From assembly GCF_002245625.1 (NCBI RefSeq), contig NZ_NOIG01000010.1, positions 279,308-343,307 on the forward strand: a stretch of 64,000 nt of DNA, written 5' to 3'. This document shows positions 47,766 to 55,845 of this stretch, piece after piece. This stretch comes from Acidovorax kalamii (GTDB lineage: Bacteria; Pseudomonadota; Gammaproteobacteria; Burkholderiales; Burkholderiaceae_C). The translations under genes and the position numbers were made by a program. The stretch's first letter is position 1. Each line of letters starts with the position of its first letter. Below the pieces are notes generated by a model, which ran no database searches, had not been told where the DNA came from, and worked only from the letters and a program-made list of their open reading frames with translations.

Positions 47766-49454
47766 CTACACCCGGGGTGTGGGTTCGGGCAGATGCTGCA
47801 TGGCCACCAGCATGTCGGCGTCGGTGCGGTACATGGCCAGCCCGGCACGGGGCTCCAGCAGGCCCGCCTGCCGCAACACCTGCTCGGCGGGTAGCTTGAG
47901 GCCGCTCAGGTGCAGGGTTCCGCCCCGGGATTGCATCAGCGCCAGCAACTGCGCGAAGGTTTCCACCCCGGTCACGTCGATGCGGTTGATGGGCTGGGCC
48001 AGCAGGCACAGGTGCACCACGTCAGGGTGCTGGGCCAGGTGCTCGGCCACCCGCCGCTCCAGTGCGCTGGCCGAGGCAAAGTCGAGTTCGGCATCCATTC
48101 GCAGCGCCAGCAGGCGGGGGGCGAGGGGAGGCAGGTGCCACAGGTGGCGGTCGCGCAGGCTGCCATCGGGGTGCAGGCCCACTTCAATGATGCGCGGGTG
48201 CAGCCGCTGGTACAGAAAGTGGCTCAGGTTCATCAGCAGCCCCACCAGCACGCCCCAGTACATGCGCGGCGCCGTGGCCAGCGTCAGGGCGAAGGTGATG
48301 CCGCCGATCACGGCCTCGACCCGCGACACCCGCCACAGCCGCAGCATCGTGCCGGGCTTGATGAGGCTGGTCACGGCCGTGACTACCACTGCTGCCAGCA
48401 CCGACTGCGGCACGTGGTACAGCGCGGGCGTGAGCCACAGCAGCACGACCAGCACCAGGCTGAGCGCAAACAACGTGGCCCAGCCGCTTTTGGCGCCGGC
48501 ATACAGGTTGATGGCCGAGCGTGAGAACGATGCGCTGGTGGCAAAACTGCCGCACAGGCCGCTGCTGATCTTGGCCAGGCCCTGGCCGATCAGGTCCTGG
48601 TTTTCGTTCCATTGTTCGCCCGAGCGTTGACTCTCGACCTTGGCGCTGGAGGCAGTCTCCAGAAAACTCACCAGCGTGACCACCAGCACGGGCATCACCA
48701 GGGCCGAAAAGCTGGACCAGGGCAGGGCGCCTGGCCAGTACGGGGCGGGCAGGCCCGACGGCAGGGTGCCCACCACCGCGCCACCGGCATCGGCATACCC
48801 CAGGGCCCAGCTCAGTGCCCCCGCAGCCCCCACCACCACGATGGCGGCCGGAAAGTTGGGCCGCCAGCGGCGTGCCAGCATCAGCAGCGCCAGGCTGCCC
48901 AGTCCGAAGGCAGCGGCCGTCAGGTCGAACAGGCCGGGCGAGGGCGTGGTCAGCAGGGTGCTCCACTCTGCGGCCCTGAGGCCGGTGAGCGCACCCAGCT
49001 GCGAGCCCAGGATCAGCAGCGCCGCCGCCTGCGTGAAACCATTGAGCACCGGCGAGGTGACCAGGTTGAGCAGCCAGCCAAAACGCGCCAGCCCCATCAC
49101 CAGCTGCAGCAGTCCCGAGAGCATGGCCATCCACGCCGCCATGGCCACCCACTGGGCACTGCCGGGCTCGGCCAGACCCGTGAGCGATGCGCCAATCAGC
49201 AGGCTGGTGAGTGCTGTAGGCCCCACGCCCAGCCGGGTGGAGGCGCTGAACAACACGGCGATCAGCGCAGGGATCAGCGAGGCGTAGATCCCCGTGACCA
49301 GCGGCATGCCCGCCAGCGCGGCATAGGCCACGCCCTGGGGCACCAGCATCAGGCCCACGGTCATGCCGGCCCAGAACTCGCCCTTGAGCAGGTGGCGGTC
49401 GGGGCGGGGCCAGGTGAGAAACGGAAACCAGCGGGTCAGCGACGGCGAAATCAT
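47766..49454 (-). CDS. SulP family anion transporter with STAS domain
   Basis: A 562-residue membrane transporter. The SulP signature is early (EFWAGMTVGLMLVPQGVAYA), followed by about ten to twelve hydrophobic helices, including FLETASSAKVESQ near residue 268. The cytoplasmic STAS domain occupies about residues 445-555 (LRMDAELDFASASALERRVA, INRIDVTGVETFAQLLALM). SulP proteins move sulfate, bicarbonate or other anions by sodium or proton symport. The ATG at 49454 is preferred over an upstream TTG. The gene stands alone. Confidence 0.92.
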   Translation of the reverse strand: MISPSLTRWFPFLTWPRPDRHLLKGEFWAGMTVGLMLVPQGVAYAALAGMPLVTGIYASLIPALIAVLFSASTRLGVGPTALTSLLIGASLTGLAEPGSAQWVAMAAWMAMLSGLLQLVMGLARFGWLLNLVTSPVLNGFTQAAALLILGSQLGALTGLRAAEWSTLLTTPSPGLFDLTAAAFGLGSLALLMLARRWRPNFPAAIVVVGAAGALSWALGYADAGGAVVGTLPSGLPAPYWPGALPWSSFSALVMPVLVVTLVSFLETASSAKVESQRSGEQWNENQDLIGQGLAKISSGLCGSFATSASFSRSAINLYAGAKSGWATLFALSLVLVVLLWLTPALYHVPQSVLAAVVVTAVTSLIKPGTMLRLWRVSRVEAVIGGITFALTLATAPRMYWGVLVGLLMNLSHFLYQRLHPRIIEVGLHPDGSLRDRHLWHLPPLAPRLLALRMDAELDFASASALERRVAEHLAQHPDVVHLCLLAQPINRIDVTGVETFAQLLALMQSRGGTLHLSGLKLPAEQVLRQAGLLEPRAGLAMYRTDADMLVAMQHLPEPTPRV

Positions 49455-49619
49455 GGCCCGATTGTCGCGTGTCAAGGCGGGGGTGATGCCTTTGGCATGG
49501 GCAACGGCCCGGCAGAGCCGCCCGGCACCGTCCTACAGGCAGTTCGGCCCTGTCCGACCCGCAGGCCCTGGGGGGCTGCCTACAGTGGGACCCATGTTCC
49601 AACCTGAAGGAGTCACGAC

Positions 49620-50114
49620 ATGAACACCTCGACAAAAACCAGCTTCCACCCCGCCCACCGCGTAGCCAGCCTGCTGGCCGTGAGCGCCCTGGCCCTGGGG
49701 CTGGCGGCCTGCGGCAAGACCGAAGAGCCCACGGTGGGCCAGCGGCTCGACTCCGCTGTCGAGAAGACCGAGCAGGCCGCTGCAGATGCCCGCGCCAAGG
49801 CCGAGGCGGCCATGCAGAGTGCGGAAACCAAGATGGAAAAGAGCGCTACCAGCGCCGAAGCGACAGCCAAGCAGGCCGCCGATACCGCCAAGGGGGCGAT
49901 CGACGACGCCACCATCACCGCCCAGGTGAGTGCGGGCCTGGCCAAGGACCCCGACCTCAGTGCCGTCAAGATCAATGTGGACACCGTGAACGGCAAGGTC
50001 ACGCTGAACGGCCCCGCCCCATCCACTGTGGCCCGTGACCGCGCCGAGACCATTGCCAAGGCGGTCAGCGGCGTGACCTCGGTGAACAACCAGCTGGTGG
50101 TAAGCGCCAGCTAA
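49620..50114 (+). CDS. BON-domain lipoprotein (OsmY-like)
   Basis: A 164-residue envelope protein. A signal ending in the lipobox LGLAACGKT makes the cysteine at about residue 31 the lipidation site. An alanine/lysine-rich helical part (KTEQAAADARAKAEAAMQSA) follows, then a single BON domain from about 96 (DDATITAQVSAGLAKDPDLS, VNGKVTLNGPAPS). BON proteins bind membranes and are often induced by osmotic or envelope stress. AAGGAG precedes ATG 49620. A strong hairpin lies just past the stop. Confidence 0.88.
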   Translation: MNTSTKTSFHPAHRVASLLAVSALALGLAACGKTEEPTVGQRLDSAVEKTEQAAADARAKAEAAMQSAETKMEKSATSAEATAKQAADTAKGAIDDATITAQVSAGLAKDPDLSAVKINVDTVNGKVTLNGPAPSTVARDRAETIAKAVSGVTSVNNQLVVSAS

Positions 50115-50146
50115 ACACGCAGCAATCCGCTGCAGCCCGCATGCAC

Positions 50147-50177
50147 CGCGCCGCCCTGGCTGGCCCTGGGCGGCGCG
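50147..50177. terminator. Perfect hairpin between BON and metC-like genes
   Basis: CGCGCCGCCC and GGGCGGCGCG form a perfect 10-bp stem with an 11-base loop, without a T tract. It may terminate the BON transcript. It sits just before TACCAT (50179-50184), the candidate -10 of the next gene, so it could also shape that promoter. Confidence 0.45.
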
Positions 50178-50191
50178 CTACCATGGTCGGC

Positions 50192-51421
50192 ATGAAAGAC
50201 CACGACACCGATCTCGCCACCCGCATCGTCCACCACGGCTACCTGCCCCCCGCCGGTTTTGAAGCCCCCCAGCCCGGGGTCTACAAAGCGTCCACCGTCA
50301 TCTTCCCCAGCGTCGCGGCCATGCGCTCGCGCGAGTGGAAGGACAAGAGTGGCTACACCTACGGCCTGCATGGCACACCCACCACCTTCATTCTGGAAGA
50401 GCGCCTGTGCACACTGGAGGGCGGCTTGCAGTGCGTGCTGGTGCCCAGCGGCCTTGCCGCCATCGCCAATGTGGGGCTGGCCCTGCTCAAGCCCGGCGAC
50501 GAGGTACTGATCCCGGACAATGCCTACGGACCAGGCAAGGATTTCGCCAACGGCGAGCTCGCCCGTTTTGGCATCACCCATGCGTTTTATGACCCGCTGG
50601 ACCCGGCCGACCTGGCCGCCCGCATCACGCCCGCCACCCGGCTGGTGTGGCTGGAGGCCCCGGGCTCGGTGAGCATGGAGTTCCCCGATCTGTGCGAGCA
50701 GGTGCGGATCTGCCGCGCGCGGGGCGTGACCACAGCGCTGGACAACACCTGGGGGGCAGGCCTGGCATTCGCGCCGTTTGACCTGACCGGCGACGGCAGC
50801 CTGGGCGTGGATATCTCGGCCCATGCCCTCACCAAGTACCCCAGTGGCGGTGGCGACGTACTGATGGGCAGCGTCATCACGCGCGACCTGGGGCTGCACA
50901 TGAAGATCAAGCTCACCCACATGCGGCTGGGCCTGGGCGTCGGCGCCAACGATGCGGAGGCGATCTTGCGGGCGTTGCCCAGCATCGGCCTGCGCTACCG
51001 TGCCCATGACGAAGCCGCCCGTGCGCTGGCGCTCTGGCTGCAGCAGCAGCCAGCCATTGCGCAGGTGCTGCACCCAGCGCTGGAAGGCGCCCCCGGCCAT
51101 GCACACTGGAAGGCGCTGTGTGGCGCGGCCCAGGGCGGGCAGGGCGCTGCGGCGGGTTTGTTCAGCGTGATAATCGATGCGCGCTACACGCAGCAGCAGG
51201 TGGACGCGTTCTGCGACGGCCTGCACCTGTTCAAGCTGGGCTACAGCTGGGGCGGCCCCATGAGCCTGGTGGTGCCCTACACCCTCGCCAGCATGCGCAG
51301 CCGCCCCTCGCCGCAGCTGAAACCAGGCACGCTGGTGCGCTTTTCCATCGGGCTTGAAGCGGTAGAAGACTTGCGGCGTGATCTGCAGCAGTCCCTGGAG
51401 CGGGCTTTTCCGGCCGCCTGA
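50192..51421 (+). CDS. metC: PLP-dependent cystathionine beta-lyase-like enzyme
   Basis: A 409-residue member of the Cys/Met metabolism PLP family. YTYGLHGTPTTFILEERLCT is the usual substrate and PLP phosphate region, and the Schiff-base lysine is in ISAHALTKYPSGGGDVLMGS. KPGDEVLIPDNAYGPGKDFA is typical of MetC. The reaction would be beta-elimination of cystathionine to homocysteine, pyruvate and ammonia. The start could be ATG 50192 or 50183; TACCAT at 50179-50184 lies 7 bases before 50192 without a Shine-Dalgarno, suggesting a leaderless transcript. Confidence 0.85.
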   Translation: MKDHDTDLATRIVHHGYLPPAGFEAPQPGVYKASTVIFPSVAAMRSREWKDKSGYTYGLHGTPTTFILEERLCTLEGGLQCVLVPSGLAAIANVGLALLKPGDEVLIPDNAYGPGKDFANGELARFGITHAFYDPLDPADLAARITPATRLVWLEAPGSVSMEFPDLCEQVRICRARGVTTALDNTWGAGLAFAPFDLTGDGSLGVDISAHALTKYPSGGGDVLMGSVITRDLGLHMKIKLTHMRLGLGVGANDAEAILRALPSIGLRYRAHDEAARALALWLQQQPAIAQVLHPALEGAPGHAHWKALCGAAQGGQGAAAGLFSVIIDARYTQQQVDAFCDGLHLFKLGYSWGGPMSLVVPYTLASMRSRPSPQLKPGTLVRFSIGLEAVEDLRRDLQQSLERAFPAA

Positions 51422-51515
51422 ACGGCAGTGGTGCCCCAGCCCCAGCGGCCTACGCCGTTCGGGCTACGGGCTTTCCTCAGTGGCGCGGCCGAACGGGCGG
51501 GCTTAGTGTGGCGGC

Positions 51516-52388
51516 ATGACCGCGACATCTTCCAAGCCCACACCGGACACGCTCAGCACGCCAGACGCCTCGGAAGCCCGGCATGCCGAGGCCATTGCCG
51601 ACCGCGTGAAGGCCCAGACGGCCCAGCCCGTCGAGCTGCGGCCGTTGCGCTTGGCCGATCCCTTCCGGTGGCTGATGCGGGGGCTGGACGACGTGCGCGC
51701 CGCGCCGGGCATTTCGGCGTTCTATGGCCTGTGTTTCTGGGGTATGGCGGTGGTGCTGGGCTGGGTGTTCCGCACGCGGCCCGAATACACCATGTCCATG
51801 GCCAGCGGCTGCTTGCTGCTGGGGCCGTTTCTGGCCATGGGGCTGTATGACACCAGCCGCCGGCGCGAGGCCGGGCTGAAGCCGCAACTCAGCGAGTCGC
51901 TCACCTGCTGGGACAGCCATATGGGCAGCATGGGCATGCTGGTGCTGGTGCTCGTGGTGCTGGAGTTGCTCTGGGGCCGGGCCTCGCTGGTGGTGTTTGC
52001 GGTGTTCTTCAACACCGGCATGCCGTCCACCACCGGTGTGCTGCAGGCGGTGTTCAACCCGCAGAACTGGAGTTTTGTGGCCGTGTACGCCGTGGTGGGC
52101 GGGGTGTTCGCCGCGCTGGTGTTCTCCACCTCGGTGGTATCCATTCCCATGATCCTGGACCGCGACACCGATGCCCTGACCGCAGGCATCACCAGCATGC
52201 GGGTGGTGTTGGAGAACCCGCTGGTCATGCTGCTGTGGGGCGCGCTCATCACCACCATCGTGGCGGCATCGCTGTGGTTCTGGGGCGTGGGGCTGCTGCT
52301 GGCGGGCCCGGTGCTGGGCTTTGCGAGCTGGCATGCCTACCGCGCATCGGTTGCACGGGTCACGCCGCCACCGCCTGCTGCGGCGTGA
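51516..52388 (+). CDS. DUF2189 family membrane protein
   Basis: A 290-residue protein of unknown function. After a hydrophilic N-terminus of about 65 residues come six hydrophobic segments, with the DUF2189-type pieces ISAFYGLCFWGMAVVLGWVF, GPFLAMGLYDTSRRREAGLK and VSIPMILDRDTDALTAGITS. The family is common next to cytochrome or stress genes in proteobacteria but has no defined role. No linked gene informs the function here. No Shine-Dalgarno is seen. Confidence 0.82.
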   Translation: MTATSSKPTPDTLSTPDASEARHAEAIADRVKAQTAQPVELRPLRLADPFRWLMRGLDDVRAAPGISAFYGLCFWGMAVVLGWVFRTRPEYTMSMASGCLLLGPFLAMGLYDTSRRREAGLKPQLSESLTCWDSHMGSMGMLVLVLVVLELLWGRASLVVFAVFFNTGMPSTTGVLQAVFNPQNWSFVAVYAVVGGVFAALVFSTSVVSIPMILDRDTDALTAGITSMRVVLENPLVMLLWGALITTIVAASLWFWGVGLLLAGPVLGFASWHAYRASVARVTPPPPAAA

Positions 52389-52465
52389 TGCTTCGAGCAG
52401 GTTCTTGGAGTCGGCTTCAAGGAGCATGCTGTTACAGTGGGTCTCTACTTCAGGAAGCAATTACC

Positions 52466-52654
52466 TTGGCAACACCTAACTACGGATACGAAAAGCGCCA
52501 GCGCGAACTCGCCAAAAAACAGAAAAAAGAAGAGAAGCTGAGGGCCAAGGCGCACCGCAGACCGGATGAGCCGCACGGGGACCAGCCCGCTGACGACCAG
52601 CCTGCGGGTGATGCTGCCACCCCCGGCCAGCCTGGGGGCCCCGCCAGCGCCTGA
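52466..52654 (+). CDS. Small basic conserved protein with TTG start
   Basis: A predicted 62-residue protein starting at TTG 52466, with AGGAAG 10 bases upstream. It begins ATPNYGYEKRQRELAKKQKK followed by EEK, a very basic helix, then an acidic Pro/Asp/Gly-rich tail (DEPHGDQPADDQPAGDAATP). Similar short Lys/Arg-rich proteins with this N-terminus occur in related bacteria as I recall; function is unknown, but nucleic-acid or ribosome binding is a fair guess. The charge pattern and the strong ribosome site support a real gene. Confidence 0.6.
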   Translation: MATPNYGYEKRQRELAKKQKKEEKLRAKAHRRPDEPHGDQPADDQPAGDAATPGQPGGPASA

Positions 52655-52684
52655 CAGCCTGGAGCTGCCTGGGGCTGTTTATCT

Positions 52685-53359
52685 TCAGCGCAGCAGCTTT
52701 TTCAGTTCCGGCCACACATTGGCCAGCATCTGCGGATGTGCCTCGGCGCGCGGGTGGATGCGGTCAGGCTGGAACAGGCGGGTTGGGTCTGGCCCATCCG
52801 CCACCCCTTTCAGCAGAAAGGGCACCACGGCTGCCTTCTGGGCTTGCGCCACGGTGGCAAATAAACCTGCAAACTTGTTCGCGTAGTCGGTGCCATAGTT
52901 GGGCGGCACCTGCATTCCCACCAGCAAGACCTTGGCGCCTGCTTTTTGCGCGGCCTGGGTCATCCAGGTCAGGTTTTCTTCGGTGTTCTTGAGCGGCAGG
53001 CCGCGCAGGGCATCGTTGCCGCCCAGCTCAATGACCACATGCGTGGGCTTGTGCTGGGCCAGCAGCGCCGCCAGGCGCGAGCGGCCGCCCGAGGTGGTCT
53101 CGCCGCTCACGCTGGCGTTGACCACGGTGACATTCATCTTGTCCTGCGCCAGTTGTTTCTCCAGCAGTGCCACCCAGCCGGTGCCGCGCGCCAGGCCGTA
53201 TTCGGCGCTGAGCGAGTCGCCCAGCACCAGCAGCAAGGGCGCGCGTGCGGGCTGTGTCGGGGCCTTGGCCTGGGCGAGGACGACCGGGGCGCAAAGCCCC
53301 ACCAGCGCGCCGGTGGCTGCGCTCACGATAAAGTGGCGCCGACGTAGGTATCGAATCAA
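52685..53359 (-). CDS. tesA: Secreted arylesterase/thioesterase, SGNH hydrolase (TesA-like)
   Basis: A 224-residue lipolytic enzyme. A signal with a twin-arginine-like start (RRRHFIVSAATGALVG) is followed by the SGNH block I LLLVLGDSLSAEYGLARGTG, block II SVSGETTSGG, block III IELGGNDALRG and the C-terminal DRIHPRAEAHPQML with the catalytic Asp and His. The start is TTG 53359 with AAAGGA 9 bases upstream; no in-frame ATG fits. It is divergent from the ABC ATPase gene with only 15 bases between starts, as in tesA-ybbA of enterobacteria. Confidence 0.88.
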   Translation of the reverse strand: MIRYLRRRHFIVSAATGALVGLCAPVVLAQAKAPTQPARAPLLLVLGDSLSAEYGLARGTGWVALLEKQLAQDKMNVTVVNASVSGETTSGGRSRLAALLAQHKPTHVVIELGGNDALRGLPLKNTEENLTWMTQAAQKAGAKVLLVGMQVPPNYGTDYANKFAGLFATVAQAQKAAVVPFLLKGVADGPDPTRLFQPDRIHPRAEAHPQMLANVWPELKKLLR

Positions 53360-53374
53360 AGCAAAAATCCTTTC

Positions 53375-54088
53375 ATGTCCGAATCCTCCCCACTGCCGCA
53401 GACACCGTCCGCAACCCCCATCATCGCCGTGGAGCATGTCTTCAAGTCGGTGACCGATTCCACCGGGACCCTCGACATTCTGCGGGATATCGATTTCCGC
53501 CTGGCCGCGAGGGAAACCGCCGCCATCGTGGGCGCCTCGGGCTCGGGCAAAAGCACGCTGCTGTCCATCATCGCAGGGCTCGATACCCCCACGCGCGGCA
53601 CGGTGCGGCTGGACGGCCATGACCTGTTTGCCATCGACGAAGACGAGCGCGCCGCGCTGCGCGCGCAGAAGGTGGGTTTTGTGTTTCAGAGCTTCCAGCT
53701 CATGGGCAACCTCACGGCGCTGGAGAACGTGATGCTGCCGCTGGAGCTGTCCAATCGCCCCGAGGTCCGAAAAAACGCGCGCAAGGCCGCCACCGAGATG
53801 CTGGCCCGCGTGGGCCTGGGCCAGCGCCTGTCGCACTACCCCAAGGTGCTGTCGGGCGGAGAACAGCAGCGCGTGGCACTGGCGCGGGCCTTTGTGGTGC
53901 AGCCCGCCGTGCTGCTGGCCGACGAGCCCACGGGCAGCCTGGACTTTGCGACGGGCGAGACCATCATGCGGCTCATGTTCGAGCTGAACCGCGAGCAGGG
54001 CACCACCCTGGTCCTTGTCACCCACGACCGGGCCATCGCCGCGCAATGTGAACATCGCATCACCATCGACGCAGGGCGTGTTGTTTAA
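53375..54088 (+). CDS. ybbA: ABC transporter ATP-binding protein (YbbA/LolD-like)
   Basis: A 237-residue ATPase with Walker A GASGSGKSTLLSI, Q-loop FVFQSFQLMGNLTALENVML, signature LSGGEQQRVALARAF and Walker B VLLADEPTGSLD, then the H-loop in LVLVTHDRA. It belongs to the LolD/MacB group. Its neighbour tesA points to YbbA, but the expected permease gene (ybbP type) is absent, so it must work with a permease elsewhere. No Shine-Dalgarno precedes ATG 53375. Confidence 0.88.
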   Translation: MSESSPLPQTPSATPIIAVEHVFKSVTDSTGTLDILRDIDFRLAARETAAIVGASGSGKSTLLSIIAGLDTPTRGTVRLDGHDLFAIDEDERAALRAQKVGFVFQSFQLMGNLTALENVMLPLELSNRPEVRKNARKAATEMLARVGLGQRLSHYPKVLSGGEQQRVALARAFVVQPAVLLADEPTGSLDFATGETIMRLMFELNREQGTTLVLVTHDRAIAAQCEHRITIDAGRVV

Positions 54089-54090
54089 GG

Positions 54091-54158
54091 GAAAAAAATT
54101 GGGCTTTTTGGGCCTCTGCCGCGCGATGGTATTGCCTTGATAGCTATTAAATCCATAG
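54091..54158 (+). repeat. Dispersed AGCTAT palindromic element, between ybbA and rlmB
   Basis: TTTTTGGGCC, CCGCGCGATGGTATTGCC and ATAGCTATTAAATCCATAG follow the family order. It lies 3 bases after the ybbA stop. Confidence 0.75.
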
Positions 54159-54187
54159 TGTGAAGCGGGGTTGCCCCGTGGCCAGCG

Positions 54188-54193
54188 GATAAT
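54188..54193 (+). promoter_or_regulatory. -10 hexamer of a probable leaderless rlmB transcript
   Basis: GATAAT ends 6 bases before the rlmB ATG, with no Shine-Dalgarno between them. Confidence 0.5.
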
Positions 54194-54199
54194 CCCCGC

Positions 54200-54946
54200 A
54201 TGTCCAGCCCCAAAGTTCTCTTCGGCTTCCACGCCGTGGGCGTGCGTCTGAAGACCGCGCCACAGTCCATCATCGAGATTTACTACGAAGCCACGCGCCG
54301 CGATGCGCGCATGCGCCAGTTTCTCGACCGCGCCCGCGAGGCCGGAGCCCGCCTCATCGAAGCCGACAGCGTGCGCATTGCCAAGCTGGCAGGCAGCCAC
54401 GGCCACCAGGGCGTGGCCGCGCGGGTCGAGCCCGTGAAGGTTGCCACCTCGCTGGATGAGCTGCTGGAGGACCTGGAAGCCGCAGGCATCGAGCAGCCCC
54501 TGCTGCTGGTGCTGGATGGCGTGACCGACCCCCACAACCTGGGCGCCTGCCTGCGGGTGGCCGATGGCGCGGGCGCGCATGCCGTCATCGCCCCCAAGGA
54601 CCACGCCGTGGGCATCAACGCCACCGTGGCCAAGGTGGCCAGCGGCGCGGCTGAGACCATGCCGTACTTCATGGTCACCAACCTCTCGCGCACCCTGAAC
54701 GAACTCAAGGAGCGCAACATCTGGTGCATCGGCACCAGCGACGATGCACCCAAGACCATCTACCAGGTCGATCTGAAAGGCCCCGTGGCCCTGGTGCTGG
54801 GCGCCGAGGGCGACGGCATGCGCCAGCTCACCCGCAAGACCTGCGACGAACTGGTCAGCATCCCCATGAAGGGCGCGGTGGAAAGCCTGAACGTGTCGGT
54901 GGCCAGCGGCGTGTGCCTCTACGAAGCCCTGCGCCAGAGGACCTGA
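54200..54946 (+). CDS. rlmB: 23S rRNA (guanosine-2'-O-)-methyltransferase
   Basis: A 248-residue SPOUT enzyme methylating G2251 of 23S rRNA. An N-terminal L30e-like substrate domain ([33 protein letters not shown]) precedes the knotted domain with [40 protein letters not shown] and [20 protein letters not shown], motifs 1 to 3. It may be leaderless, from GATAAT 6 bases upstream. The sirtuin gene follows after 11 bases. Confidence 0.93.
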   Translation: MSSPKVLFGFHAVGVRLKTAPQSIIEIYYEATRRDARMRQFLDRAREAGARLIEADSVRIAKLAGSHGHQGVAARVEPVKVATSLDELLEDLEAAGIEQPLLLVLDGVTDPHNLGACLRVADGAGAHAVIAPKDHAVGINATVAKVASGAAETMPYFMVTNLSRTLNELKERNIWCIGTSDDAPKTIYQVDLKGPVALVLGAEGDGMRQLTRKTCDELVSIPMKGAVESLNVSVASGVCLYEALRQRT

Positions 54947-54957
54947 CCCGCGCAGCC

Positions 54958-55683
54958 ATGCTGGAGACAGTTCAAGGCTGGGTACACGAAGCACAACACA
55001 TCGCCGTGCTCACCGGCGCAGGCGTGAGTGCCGAATCGGGCGTGCCCACCTTCCGCGACGCGCAGACCGGCTACTGGGCGCAGTTCCGCCCCGAAGACAT
55101 GGCGACCGAAGCGGGCTTCCGCGCCCACCCCCAGCGCGTGTGGGACTGGTACCAGTACCGGCGCGACCTGCTGGCCGACGTGGAGCCCAACGCCGGGCAC
55201 CATGCACTGGCCCGCTTTGCGCAGCAGCACCCGGGCAGGCTCACCCTCATCACCCAGAACGTGGACGGCCTGCATCAGCGCGCGGGCAACACCGGTGTGT
55301 TGTGCCTGCACGGCGACATCTTTAGCAACCGTTGGCTCGACACCCCCCGCCCGTGCTGCCACCTCGACCATGCCGTGGCCGGGCAGCCGCCCCATTGCGA
55401 CCGCTGCGGCAACCTGGTGCGGCCCGGCGTGGTGTGGTTTGGCGAGGCCTTGCCCTGGGCCACGCTCCAAGCCGCCGAGGACGCGGCCCGGCAGTGCGAC
55501 CTGATGCTGGTGGTGGGCACGGCCGGTGCGGTCTACCCCGCAGCGGGACTGGCACACCAGGCGCGGGCTGCGGGGGCGCAGGTGGTGGTGCTGAACCCCG
55601 CGCCCAGCGCGCTGGACGACACGGCACACGCGCTGCTGCGCGGCACCGCCGGCACTTTGTTGCCCCCACTGCTGGGCTGCTGA
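54958..55683 (+). CDS. NAD-dependent protein deacylase, sirtuin class III-like
   Basis: A 241-residue sirtuin. NAD-binding motifs are VLTGAGVSAESGVPTFRDA and TLITQNVDGLHQRAG, and the catalytic histidine is in LCLHGDIF. WYQYRRDLL contains the Tyr-x-x-Arg pair that in class III enzymes favours succinyl-lysine. The zinc region reads PRPCCHLDHAVAGQPPHCDR, with CC in place of the usual CxxC in the first pair; zinc binding may be altered. The gene follows rlmB by 11 bases and is likely co-transcribed. Confidence 0.85.
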   Translation: MLETVQGWVHEAQHIAVLTGAGVSAESGVPTFRDAQTGYWAQFRPEDMATEAGFRAHPQRVWDWYQYRRDLLADVEPNAGHHALARFAQQHPGRLTLITQNVDGLHQRAGNTGVLCLHGDIFSNRWLDTPRPCCHLDHAVAGQPPHCDRCGNLVRPGVVWFGEALPWATLQAAEDAARQCDLMLVVGTAGAVYPAAGLAHQARAAGAQVVVLNPAPSALDDTAHALLRGTAGTLLPPLLGC

Positions 55684-55845
55684 CGCCACAGTCCAGGCCC
55701 CCCGGGCAGCCATGCGTGCTGCATCGGCTCGGTGAAAACCCCCGGTTTCGGGCCCCCAGGCCGGCTTTTGTCGCACAGCGGACAGTGGGTGCGCGCGGTG
55801 GCCGGTAGCCTGCGCCACTTTTATCCATTCAGCCCCCGCACCACC

